In this document: piece by piece, positions 1-7,280 of the stretch
Position numbering within the stretch: the first letter of the stretch is position 1
Layout: every line of letters starts with the position of its first letter
Assembly: GCA_900128585.1 (NCBI GenBank)
Contig: LT642656.1
Location: 1 to 12,924, forward strand
Reading direction: 5' to 3'
From: Stramenopiles sp. TOSAG23-3
Lineage: Eukaryota > Sar
Length of the DNA stretch: 12,924 nucleotides
The notes under the pieces: generated by a model
What the model saw: the letters and a program-made list of their open reading frames with translations, nothing else
Told to the model about the DNA's origin: nothing
Databases searched by the model: none
Position numbers and translations under genes: made by a program

Positions 1-138
1 AAAAGAAAAGAAGAAGCAGAAAGAAGAAGAAGAAGAAAGAAGAAGAAATAAAAGAAAAAAGAAGAAGCAGAAAGAAGAAAGAAGAAGAAGAAGAAAGAAG
101 AAGAACGAAGAAATAAAAGAAGAAGAAGAAAGAAGAAG
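1..138. repeat. GAA/AAG-rich purine tract
   Basis: The + strand is almost pure purine, built from AAG/GAA triplets with occasional AAAA, GCAG, ACG and ATAAAA interruptions. It is not a perfect microsatellite. A compound segment that starts GAAGAAGCAGAAAG occurs twice (from 10 and from 61) and each copy ends in an ATAAAAGAAG-like stretch, so it looks like two copies of a degenerate minisatellite unit that differ in the number of triplets. The tract runs off the left edge, so its full length is unknown. Mirror-symmetric purine tracts of this kind can in principle form triplex DNA, but no function is shown here. Confidence 0.9.
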
Positions 139-498
139 AGGTGGCCGTTGTCAAAAGTAGAAAGGAAAGGGCTAGATTTATATATAAACACAGCATCGAA
201 GGGAATTTTTTTAATAAAAAATAATAATATAAAAAAATATTATTTTCTTCTTCATTTTTATACCACGGGTATGACGAACGGTAAATTTCTCACAATTGTC
301 TTCTTTTAAAATCTCATTTCTCAATTAAACGATTAAAAATGAAACAGATAGAGAGTTAGAGAAGAGTGAAATGTTTGGATTCATAAATGCACCAGGAAAC
401 ATTAATAATTTATAACGCGCGGTATTTTTAATTGAATATAGAGCAATACGGCAACATACTTTTTTGCCTAGGGCCCCGTTTCTATTGAATATTTAGAG
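139..498 (+). promoter_or_regulatory. AT-rich leader upstream of gene 1
   Basis: This non-coding stretch lies between the purine tract and the start codon of gene 1. It holds a self-complementary TATA-like string TTTATATATAAA at 177-188 and a small AT hairpin (AATAATAT at 223-230 pairing with ATATTATT at 237-244). An in-frame TAG at 469-471 closes the gene 1 frame upstream of its ATG. I see no other gene. The promoter role of the TATA-like string is inference: it lies about 310 bp from the ATG, and no transcription start can be read from the sequence. Confidence 0.35.
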
Positions 499-3400
499 AT
501 GGCCGACTACTCCTCTTCGGACGCGAGCAGCACTTTGCCAGCACGGGGGTCGGAGGCACCGTTGCCCAGTAGAAATGTGAATAGACGACGGCAGGAAGAA
601 CTAAGCTCTGCAAGCAGCGCCCCGGAAGAAGAGGAAAGGAGCAGCGAGGAGGATAGTGACGGTTCCATTGAGGAGGAAAAGGACTCTGAGAGTGAGCCGG
701 ACGCCGACGGGCGAGCGCGCAACAGTGCAAACACGCGCGCAAAGCTAAAGTATTTAGAGGGCGCGCAGCAACAGCCCAACGGTGCCGGCAACGACAGTGC
801 GGCTGGCGGAGAAAGCGACGGCATCGTCTCGTTTGAAACTATTTTAGAGCGTGCAAAAGACGTGGAGTATTTGTGCAACGGTATGGTGGAGATAAAAGTT
901 AGCTCTCTGCCGCACTTTCGAGAAGCCATCAAAGCCTTTGTGCAGAACATCGAGGTTCACAACGATACGATAAAGGAGTACACGGGATTGAACGATGTCG
1001 TCGACGCCAGCTTGCACAGCGTCTTGGGGATGCTAACGATTGCGTTCAATCTGCTCACTCGGATTAGGGAGCAGAGCCAGAACTACATGTTGCGCTTGGT
1101 CTTGAACTCAAAGTACCGGAACAAAGTCCGGCAGTGCCAGACAAATTTGCAGGGGGTCGAGCACCGCCTTTTTCAGGCACTTCACACCGAAATGTTGCAA
1201 AGCAGCCAAGGCCCCCAAGACGCTGTGCCCGCGTGGGCCCCCAATTCGAACAGGTCGAAGATTCCTCTGGCCGGGAGCTCGAAGCACAGGAAAGTCAGAC
1301 CGCAGGCCGAGGAGTGGTGCCTCACCGCGGACCGCCACTATTCTGGTCTGGGCGTCGCGCAGAGCTATTCGCTCTCGTTTCGCAATTATTTGCGGGCTGC
1401 CAAAAGCGGCATGGTTCGGGCGATGAACTGCGTGGGGTGCATGTATCAGTACGGCCGTGGGGTGGACGTTAGTTTGCAAGAGGCGGAAGGGTGGTTCCGT
1501 CAAGCAGTTGCGTCTAACGATAGCGACGGGATGAACAATTTGGCGATGCTTCTCCAGGACAAAATCGTGGTCTCTTTGGAGGATGTGCTGGCTGGAAAGG
1601 CAAAGGACAGCAGGCAGCAAATAGTGGACGTTTGCGTAGAGGTCGAGAAGCTGTTACGGGCATCCAGCGAGATGGAGAACCTGGACGCAATGAACAACCT
1701 TGGCCACCTGTACGAGAATTCTAGCTTGGAACTTAGCCAGATTGGGGGTCCCCAGAAAGACACGCTAAAAGCGATCAATTGGTACCAGAAGGCCGCCGAA
1801 CGAGGTTACGCGAAGGCACAGAACAATCTAGGTTCTATCTACTACTCCGGTCGTGGCCTGGCCACGGGGCCGTCGTACGAAAAGGCAGTGGAACTGTTTC
1901 GCAAAAGCGCGGCGCAGGGGAACCCCCTGGCGCAAAACAATTTGGGAATCTGCCACGAAATGGGGCGAGGGCTACCGAAGGATTACCTCGCTGCGTCAAA
2001 ATTGTACAGCAAGTCTGCGATGCAAAACAACCCAAGTGGAATGAACAATTGGGGGTACATGTTGGTGCGGCAGGCAGAATCGGTAGGGGGAAGAGAAGAC
2101 GCTTTTCAGTACAAGCAGGCGGCAGACTTGTTTCGGGCAGCGATAGCAGCGGGCGATGTCCTTGACAGTTCCATCACATCCAAGATGGCACAGCGGGAGT
2201 TTTCAGGGGCAGCCCGCCGGCACGATCGGAAGGAGATGGGGCATTGCAGCGCCGATGCCTGCTTTAATTTGGCGTCCCTTTACGAGGCTGGCTACGGCGT
2301 CACCCGTGACCTGCCGGCGGCATTTTTGTACTACTGCAAAGCAGCAGATTACCCCGCCCGACCGCACACGCGGGCAGCGACCAGGACAGCGGCGATGCTC
2401 TACAGCGGAAGCGGCACGGCACGAAATTTCTGTTTGGCAAAGAAGTATTATCTAAAAGCTGCGTCGAAAGGGGATGCAGAAGCGGAAAACGCCCTTGGCA
2501 TCATGATCGAGGAAGGCCTAGGAAACGATGAAAATGGTTTAAAAGGCATCGGCGACCCGAAAGCTGCCGCGATATGGTACCGAAGGGCCGGGCAGCAAGG
2601 AAACGCGTACGCATTTTTGAACTTGGCCCGTCTGCATGTGCGGGGCGTCGGAGTGGAGAAAAGCATAACTTTTGCAAAGCATCTGCTCGACCGTGCGGCC
2701 GACGCTGGCTTGCACGAGGCTCAGGTGGAACGGAAGCGTATCAGCAGCGTGGCCGACGAGGGCATTGAAGAGGTCAACAGTTATTTGGGGATGGTCGATT
2801 TTGCAGACCACAATTTTGACTATGGCCGGGTCAAAGAAACTGCAGAGGCAGAGTTGAAGAAGCGCCAGGCCTCGCAACTCGCGGCAGTGACACAGGGGAA
2901 GCCGATCATGGATCAGCTGGACATGGACGTTTTCAAGAGCAACTTGTCCTCTAGCGGCCGCCTTGCGGATCCAGTGCCTGGAATGAATGGCAGCCGGTTA
3001 ATTGAAGCCAAGCGTATCCAGGAAGAGAAGAAAGCCCCACCAGAAAGACCGAACGAAGATTCAAACCGTTTGCAAATGTTGATTGAAACCGAAAAAGAGA
3101 GAAAGCGTTTGGAGAAGCGTATAAGCGAGACCAAGTTGGCACCACCACCGCCTGGAGTACGGTCCGCCAGCATGATCGAATCTCAACTAATGACTTATAT
3201 AAACGACGAAGTTGTCGAAGAGTTTCCTTCGGACTCAGAAACGAGCAAGTCCGAGGCGAAGGGGCTGGATCAGGTTGAAAAAATACTATCAGGTGCAGGG
3301 TTAATCGGCAGCGCTAGCCCACTTTCTGGCTCCCAATTTCCCAGTTCTCCGGACTTGCCCCCGCGTGCTGCTGCGCAGCTCGAGCTTCCACAAAGTCCGA

Positions 3401-3876
3401 AACACTTCTCTCCACCATTGCCGCCCAGGCGCGCCGGAGAACCAGCCTCTGGAAAGAAGGCAGTGAACTACGTGGACCCAGAAACGTGCGATGACGTCAT
3501 CATGTTCAAAGAGCGGTTGGAAGAAGTTCGCGATGAATATGGCGAAGACAGTCTTGAAGAAGCGACCGCACTTCACAACGTGGGCAAGGTATACGCGAAG
3601 GTCATCGAGCACAACATGAAACTAGACCCTTCCAATAACGCGTACAGCTTGGGGCTCGAAGCCGCGGACGAGTATTACACCAAAGCGCTAAACACTCGAA
3701 TTCTGGAGCTGGGAAAATACGACCATTTAGTCGTCAAAAGCTACAAAGCCCTTGCCAAATTGTATGGACGGCTTGGCGCTGGGCACAAGGATTTCAGCAA
3801 AAGTTCTCACTACGCAAAATCTGCTCGTGGCATCAGCAAAAAGATGAAAGAGTCCAGCAGCAGCAGCAGCGAGTAA
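499..3876 (+). CDS. Sel1-repeat scaffold protein with C-terminal TPR-like region
   Basis: An intronless frame of 1125 residues. The ATG at 499 is the first in frame after an upstream TAG at 469-471. Residues 1-105 are acidic and serine-rich, without a signal peptide. About 108-240 look all-helical (a possible bundle; family not recognised). Roughly 300-740 carry about eight Sel1-like repeats, recognisable by the pattern A-x-N-N-L-G-x-x-Y-x-x-G-x-G followed by A-x-x-W/L-Y/F-x-K-A-A; good examples are AKAQNNLGSIYYSGRGL and PLAQNNLGICHEMGRGL. Residues 845-880 look coiled-coil. About 881-984 are proline-rich and include PPLPPRR, which fits a class II SH3 ligand. Residues 995-1112 form TPR-like helices (LHNVGKVYAKV, YYTKALNTR). 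The protein ends in a polyserine run encoded by AGC repeats. Sel1 and TPR arrays bind proteins, so a scaffold role is inferred. The SEL1L/Hrd3 type of ERAD protein is unlikely because no signal peptide or membrane helix is visible, and no kinase domain is present. Confidence 0.93.
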   Translation: MADYSSSDASSTLPARGSEAPLPSRNVNRRRQEELSSASSAPEEEERSSEEDSDGSIEEEKDSESEPDADGRARNSANTRAKLKYLEGAQQQPNGAGNDSAAGGESDGIVSFETILERAKDVEYLCNGMVEIKVSSLPHFREAIKAFVQNIEVHNDTIKEYTGLNDVVDASLHSVLGMLTIAFNLLTRIREQSQNYMLRLVLNSKYRNKVRQCQTNLQGVEHRLFQALHTEMLQSSQGPQDAVPAWAPNSNRSKIPLAGSSKHRKVRPQAEEWCLTADRHYSGLGVAQSYSLSFRNYLRAAKSGMVRAMNCVGCMYQYGRGVDVSLQEAEGWFRQAVASNDSDGMNNLAMLLQDKIVVSLEDVLAGKAKDSRQQIVDVCVEVEKLLRASSEMENLDAMNNLGHLYENSSLELSQIGGPQKDTLKAINWYQKAAERGYAKAQNNLGSIYYSGRGLATGPSYEKAVELFRKSAAQGNPLAQNNLGICHEMGRGLPKDYLAASKLYSKSAMQNNPSGMNNWGYMLVRQAESVGGREDAFQYKQAADLFRAAIAAGDVLDSSITSKMAQREFSGAARRHDRKEMGHCSADACFNLASLYEAGYGVTRDLPAAFLYYCKAADYPARPHTRAATRTAAMLYSGSGTARNFCLAKKYYLKAASKGDAEAENALGIMIEEGLGNDENGLKGIGDPKAAAIWYRRAGQQGNAYAFLNLARLHVRGVGVEKSITFAKHLLDRAADAGLHEAQVERKRISSVADEGIEEVNSYLGMVDFADHNFDYGRVKETAEAELKKRQASQLAAVTQGKPIMDQLDMDVFKSNLSSSGRLADPVPGMNGSRLIEAKRIQEEKKAPPERPNEDSNRLQMLIETEKERKRLEKRISETKLAPPPPGVRSASMIESQLMTYINDEVVEEFPSDSETSKSEAKGLDQVEKILSGAGLIGSASPLSGSQFPSSPDLPPRAAAQLELPQSPKHFSPPLPPRRAGEPASGKKAVNYVDPETCDDVIMFKERLEEVRDEYGEDSLEEATALHNVGKVYAKVIEHNMKLDPSNNAYSLGLEAADEYYTKALNTRILELGKYDHLVVKSYKALAKLYGRLGAGHKDFSKSSHYAKSARGISKKMKESSSSSSE

Positions 3877-4137
3877 ATTAGTAAAAAAAATGAAATTGTT
3901 AACAAGAGTGTACATTGTGTAAAATAGGCTGAAAAAGTTTTTTGTGGAGAAAAATAATTTTTTAACCCACCCACCAGTTTTCCCTTATGATAAAAAAATT
4001 AAAAAACAAGAAAATTGGCTGTTATTTAAGTAATTAAGCTAAATTTTAATTACTTATTAAATTAACAAGCCAATTTTTTTGTTTTTAAAAACTTGCATCA
4101 CAATATGTGGGTTTAATAAATATACAACAATCATGTT
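3877..4137. promoter_or_regulatory. Shared 3' region of convergent genes 1 and 2
   Basis: This AT-rich gap between two convergent stop codons is largely occupied by the palindrome described separately. An AATAAA hexamer on the + strand at 4115-4120 could serve as a polyadenylation signal for gene 1; cleavage downstream of it would place the gene 1 mRNA end inside the gene 2 coding region, so the two transcripts may overlap tail to tail. I did not find an AATAAA for gene 2 on the minus strand within this gap. No coding frame is supported. Confidence 0.4.
4001..4086. repeat. Imperfect palindrome made of two inverted copies of the recurring GCCAATTTT motif
   Basis: Read on the minus strand, the left arm (about 4002-4030) contains AATAACAGCCAATTTTCTTG followed by a T run. 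Read on the plus strand, the right arm (about 4046-4086) contains AACAAGCCAATTTTTTTG and a T run. The inner part is a perfect 10-bp stem, AAGTAATTAA (4028-4037) with TTAATTACTT (4046-4055), around an 8-base loop. The outer part pairs with a few mismatches and a short bulge. Each arm is in sense orientation for the gene that ends towards it, so each convergent transcript would carry the motif in its 3' untranslated region if transcription reaches that far. Confidence 0.85.
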
Positions 4138-6483
4138 TTACGAACTATCGCTGCTGTAACTGGAGGAATAGCTGCTGCTGCCAGAGTCGCTGGCACTGCC
4201 ACTACTGCTGCTGTCTGATTCGGTCTCATCCAAAATAGCAAATGGATCTTCGACACTGCGTTCGCTTTCACTGCTCTCGCTCTCACTGAGCACGCCCAAC
4301 GTCTCTTTGATGTTCCCAACGATTATTCGAGTGCGTGCAACGCTACCTTCACGTCTCCCGTCTCCATATACGACGTCGTACGTCAGTCCATCATCTTCAT
4401 CGGCGTACTCAATAACGGCAGGGACTTGTTTAATTCTATAATTGTCAGCATCTTGCACCACCATCACCTGGTTTCCCCGATACAGCCGTATGTTTTCGTC
4501 CGTGCCACCGGCACCGTGCTCACCATCGTCCCGAATGGGGCGACTGCCTTGCTTTTTTTTCGGCCGTTCGGTTTTCTGCTCTTCGGTGGTACCGTAATGG
4601 TCCAAGTTACCCAGCAGTCGGCCTTCTACCACCTCGTCTTCTTCCGTCAGCTCCTTCATGCGCTTTCTTTTCCGCCGGACACTCCGTTTACGACGCTTTG
4701 CATCGGTTTTGGCTCTAATTGTGCTGGCTTTCCACGTTCCAACGTTGTTGCTCCAGTTGTGAGCCTCTGTTTTTCGACTTCGTTCGAACGTTTTGTTCTT
4801 TTGCTCTTCTGCAGTTCTTAAACGCTTCAGCGCTTTTGGATTTTTCCAAGTTGCTTCCCCAGTATTCAAATTGTAGTAAAATTTTCGCTTTGTTCGTGGG
4901 TCCAGGTGAACGCGCCAAAATGCATCCCAGCTGTACTCTGCCTTCAGCAAGCGTGTCATCAACTCGTTATCCGTTTCTTCTTTGAGCCTGTCCTTGTCTT
5001 TCGTGCTCAGCACGACTTCCCCGTGCTTGTCCACCTTTGGGGCGTTGCCTCGCTTGATGGTCGATTTCACACGGCTGCTGACCTGAAAGCCCATTTTAGA
5101 GACAAAATGGTACACAAACGGCTGGTAGATCCCGTCACACATCTCTATCCACATGAGATCTTCCCCGGGCAAGCGAGACGGCGCCTTTCCTATGCCCAGT
5201 TCCAAGGCCTCGTACTCCTGTTCGTAGAAATCGTTCATCACCTTTTCCACCGCAATTGTCTTGCACATGTTGTGGCAAGATATCAGCCACGCAATGTCCG
5301 CACTGTTGGACAAATTCATATCAACTACCGCGCAGTGTTTAGTGGGGCGCGCGTTGGTAGCCATTTTATTGATCTTTGCGCTCAGCGCTAGAACAGGATT
5401 GCGCCCCGTCAGCTCCCTCATTGCTGCGTCTTCTTGTAGCTCTATTTTGCAACGGTTCAGCAGCCTTACTTTCCTGTCCTTCAATATCGCTCTGCGCAAC
5501 TCTTTCGGCCCGAAGAACCCTCGCAACCCCAAGCTCGTCGTCTTCTTTCGCATTCGGTCCCAAAAGTCCGTGCCAAGGAATTTTTCTTTCAAGAGTGATG
5601 ACATTTTGAATATTGGGTACAGGAGTGTTGGAAAGTCGAGGTTCATTTTCAATAGCTTTTTCTTATCGACTACGGGCATTTTTAGCGTCTGGGAGAAAGA
5701 ACACACGTCATCCGTTTCGACCGTTTCTAATTGGTTCAAGATGTTCAGCAGTATCGAAGGGTCTTCTGGCAGCGGGGACCCGTGTATACACTCCGCAACG
5801 TCTAGCAAGGTTTTTCCGCCCCTTATTCCCGCGACCACGATGCACACCCTATCAACAAGCTCTTCGTGATCGCACGTTCCAAAGACAACAAATGTTTTAA
5901 TTAAGTTGGGGAAGGACAGATTTAAACGTTTCGGGGGTATGTAGCGCACGTGGTTGCTGCTCCAGCTGCTGTGCGAAGAGGACGTGGTCGTCGAAGCGGA
6001 GGAGTCGCTCGAGGATTCGTCGTCATCATCGTCACTGGACTTCGCCTCGCCGCCTCCTTGCTTGTCGCTTTTCAACTGCAATGCCTTTTGCTCCTTTTTA
6101 TCGTTTTCGTAGTTGGCAAATGAATGAAAAAGCAGGTCCACGAATACCGTCCTTCGTACGTGAAAGTAAAGGACAAGCTCTCTAATGGTCACGCGATCAG
6201 GCAAGGTCGAAGCAAGCCGTTCAAAAATGGTCCATGCTCGCTTCATTTCATACAGGCTAATGGATAAGTCTACGGCCAACTGAGCGGAGATCGCTATTTC
6301 GGTTTTGGAGAGAACGCCAGCATGCAGCCTCAGGAGTTGTTCCATGTGCAAGACGTACAGCTTGTGCTCCTTTTGGTATTCTTTGATGTACCGCTTGCGC
6401 TGCCTTTTTTTAAGAGATGGAGGGACATCATGAGGAAGGGGAACAAACCCCTTCTTCTTCGTTTTCGATGCGCTGTTTCCCAT
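4138..6483 (-). CDS. Predicted N-myristoylated protein with EF-hand-like, WW and Tudor-like modules
   Basis: I place the start at the ATG at 6483-6481. The frame stays open a few codons upstream only to an in-frame TGA at 6510-6508, and the only other start-like codon there is a GTG. The 781-residue product then begins MGNSASK, a good N-myristoylation signal, followed by basic clusters (KTKKK, LKKRQRKRY) that suit membrane binding. Residues about 60-315 have the spacing of a degenerate EF-hand protein of calcineurin-B type (helices around LYEMKRAWTIFERLAS, LSFPNLIKTFVVFG, DFPTLLYPIFKMSSLL), interrupted by an Asp/Ser-rich insert near 149-175; no loop keeps the full set of calcium ligands. A WW domain lies at about 520-552 (FWRVHLDP, KFYYN, TGEATWKNP). 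A strongly basic, NLS-like cluster is at 592-615 and a Tudor/Agenet-like module at 663-722 (LTYDVVYGDGRREGSV). The tail from 738 is Ser/Asp-rich. The function is unknown; a regulated membrane or nuclear adaptor is inference. Confidence 0.92.
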   Translation of the reverse strand: MGNSASKTKKKGFVPLPHDVPPSLKKRQRKRYIKEYQKEHKLYVLHMEQLLRLHAGVLSKTEIAISAQLAVDLSISLYEMKRAWTIFERLASTLPDRVTIRELVLYFHVRRTVFVDLLFHSFANYENDKKEQKALQLKSDKQGGGEAKSSDDDDDESSSDSSASTTTSSSHSSWSSNHVRYIPPKRLNLSFPNLIKTFVVFGTCDHEELVDRVCIVVAGIRGGKTLLDVAECIHGSPLPEDPSILLNILNQLETVETDDVCSFSQTLKMPVVDKKKLLKMNLDFPTLLYPIFKMSSLLKEKFLGTDFWDRMRKKTTSLGLRGFFGPKELRRAILKDRKVRLLNRCKIELQEDAAMRELTGRNPVLALSAKINKMATNARPTKHCAVVDMNLSNSADIAWLISCHNMCKTIAVEKVMNDFYEQEYEALELGIGKAPSRLPGEDLMWIEMCDGIYQPFVYHFVSKMGFQVSSRVKSTIKRGNAPKVDKHGEVVLSTKDKDRLKEETDNELMTRLLKAEYSWDAFWRVHLDPRTKRKFYYNLNTGEATWKNPKALKRLRTAEEQKNKTFERSRKTEAHNWSNNVGTWKASTIRAKTDAKRRKRSVRRKRKRMKELTEEDEVVEGRLLGNLDHYGTTEEQKTERPKKKQGSRPIRDDGEHGAGGTDENIRLYRGNQVMVVQDADNYRIKQVPAVIEYADEDDGLTYDVVYGDGRREGSVARTRIIVGNIKETLGVLSESESSESERSVEDPFAILDETESDSSSSGSASDSGSSSYSSSYSSDSS

Positions 6484-6484
6484 C

Positions 6485-6664
6485 TGTATAGCCTTGCGTT
6501 CATTCACTCAATCACATACAATACAGTTGGAAAATACAACAAAGTAAGATAAAGAATGTGCTTCTTTACCTCTATGTATAGCCTTGCGTTCATTCACTCA
6601 ATCTCATATAATACAGTTGGAAAATACAACAAAGTAAGGTAAAGAATGTGCTTCTTTACCTCTC
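6485..6664. repeat. 90-bp tandem duplication abutting the gene 2 start codon
   Basis: Two head-to-tail units (6485-6574 and 6575-6664) are identical in length and differ at only three internal positions plus the last base. The first unit begins two bases upstream of the gene 2 ATG, so the duplicated segment is the 5' leader or proximal promoter of that gene. Each unit carries an inverted repeat. In the distal unit it is a perfect 10-bp stem, AGGTAAAGAA (6637-6646) with TTCTTTACCT (6652-6661), around TGTGC; in the proximal unit the stem has one mismatch. The few differences suggest a fairly recent duplication. Confidence 0.95.
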
Positions 6665-7280
6665 AGTCTGCCCGTTTCAATGTGCATATTTAGATCATGT
6701 ATAAAAGTTGTTTGTGGTGATTTACTTTTTAACAACAAAACGACGATACATCCATCATTCGATATCATAGATATTTGATTTATATTGTTTTAAAAGAATA
6801 TATTTTTTATATTTTTTAATTTTTTTTATAACGGCATTCTTCTCTTCTTCTTTCTCTTCTTCTTCTACTTCTTCTTTCTTCTTCTTCTTCTAAAAAATTA
6901 ACTAAAATAATAATACATTTTTAAACAAGTCAGCGAAGAAAGAAGAAGTGATTATGCGAGAAGTAAGGAAAGGTAAAAATTATTCCAAATTGTTTATTTT
7001 TTATTTACTTACATAGAAATACTATTATAGCTAATTTACAATATTATGTGAGGAGTGTGATGATATTTATTGATGATGATCTTTCTTCCCTTTTTTTCTT
7101 CTCTTCTTCTTTTGTTGGATACAGAAATACGAATATATGCAAAATGCAAATTCTCAAATATTGTGGATCTTTCAATTTACTCCAAATCACACACACGGGA
7201 AAGATTTCATAATCACAATTAATGTGAAAACCAAGAAGGTGTGAATAGCGCAAATTCATGGAAGAATTGGAAAGATCATT
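6665..7280. promoter_or_regulatory. Divergent intergenic region between genes 2 and 3
   Basis: No gene is supported here. The region is very AT-rich and must hold the promoters of two divergently transcribed genes, together with the tandem duplication next to gene 2. It contains a CTT-rich tract at about 6836-6891, a shorter GAAGAAAGAAGAAG run near 6935 and another CTT-rich run near 7080-7113. The gene 3 leader contains ATGTGA at 7222-7227, a start codon followed directly by a stop, and an out-of-frame ATG at 7258. I see no convincing TATA box in a fixed position. Confidence 0.5.
6836..6891. repeat. CTT/CTC-rich pyrimidine tract
   Basis: A run of CTT and CTC triplets with single interruptions, the same triplet class (on the opposite strand) as the purine tract at the left edge. 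It lies roughly midway between the start codons of genes 2 and 3. A bidirectional promoter element is possible, but simple slippage expansion explains it equally well. Confidence 0.85.

Noticed and set aside
3840-3876. An (AGC)n run at the end of gene 1 as evidence of frame damage
   Set aside because: It is in frame, encodes polyserine and is followed directly by the stop. Serine-rich tails also occur in gene 2, so it looks like ordinary low-complexity coding sequence.
3877-4137. A giant-virus origin, suggested by intronless genes and hairpins between convergent genes
   Set aside because: The gene content is cellular (axonemal, Sel1, PH/PX proteins) with no viral core gene, and the recurrent motif with flanking repeats is better explained as small insertions in a nuclear genome.
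5261-5869. A 202-codon open frame on the + strand inside gene 2
   Set aside because: It lies wholly antisense to the well-supported gene 2 frame, shows no domain, and has the Ser/Phe/Leu-rich composition typical of a shadow frame.
6484-6507. An N-terminal extension of gene 2 beginning at a GTG at 6507
   Set aside because: GTG starts are not expected for a nuclear eukaryotic gene. The in-frame ATG at 6483 gives the MGNSASK myristoylation signal, and an in-frame TGA lies immediately upstream at 6510-6508.
6485-6664. A CRISPR-like repeat
   Set aside because: Only two adjacent 90-bp units without spacers are present, in a eukaryotic promoter; this is a simple tandem duplication.
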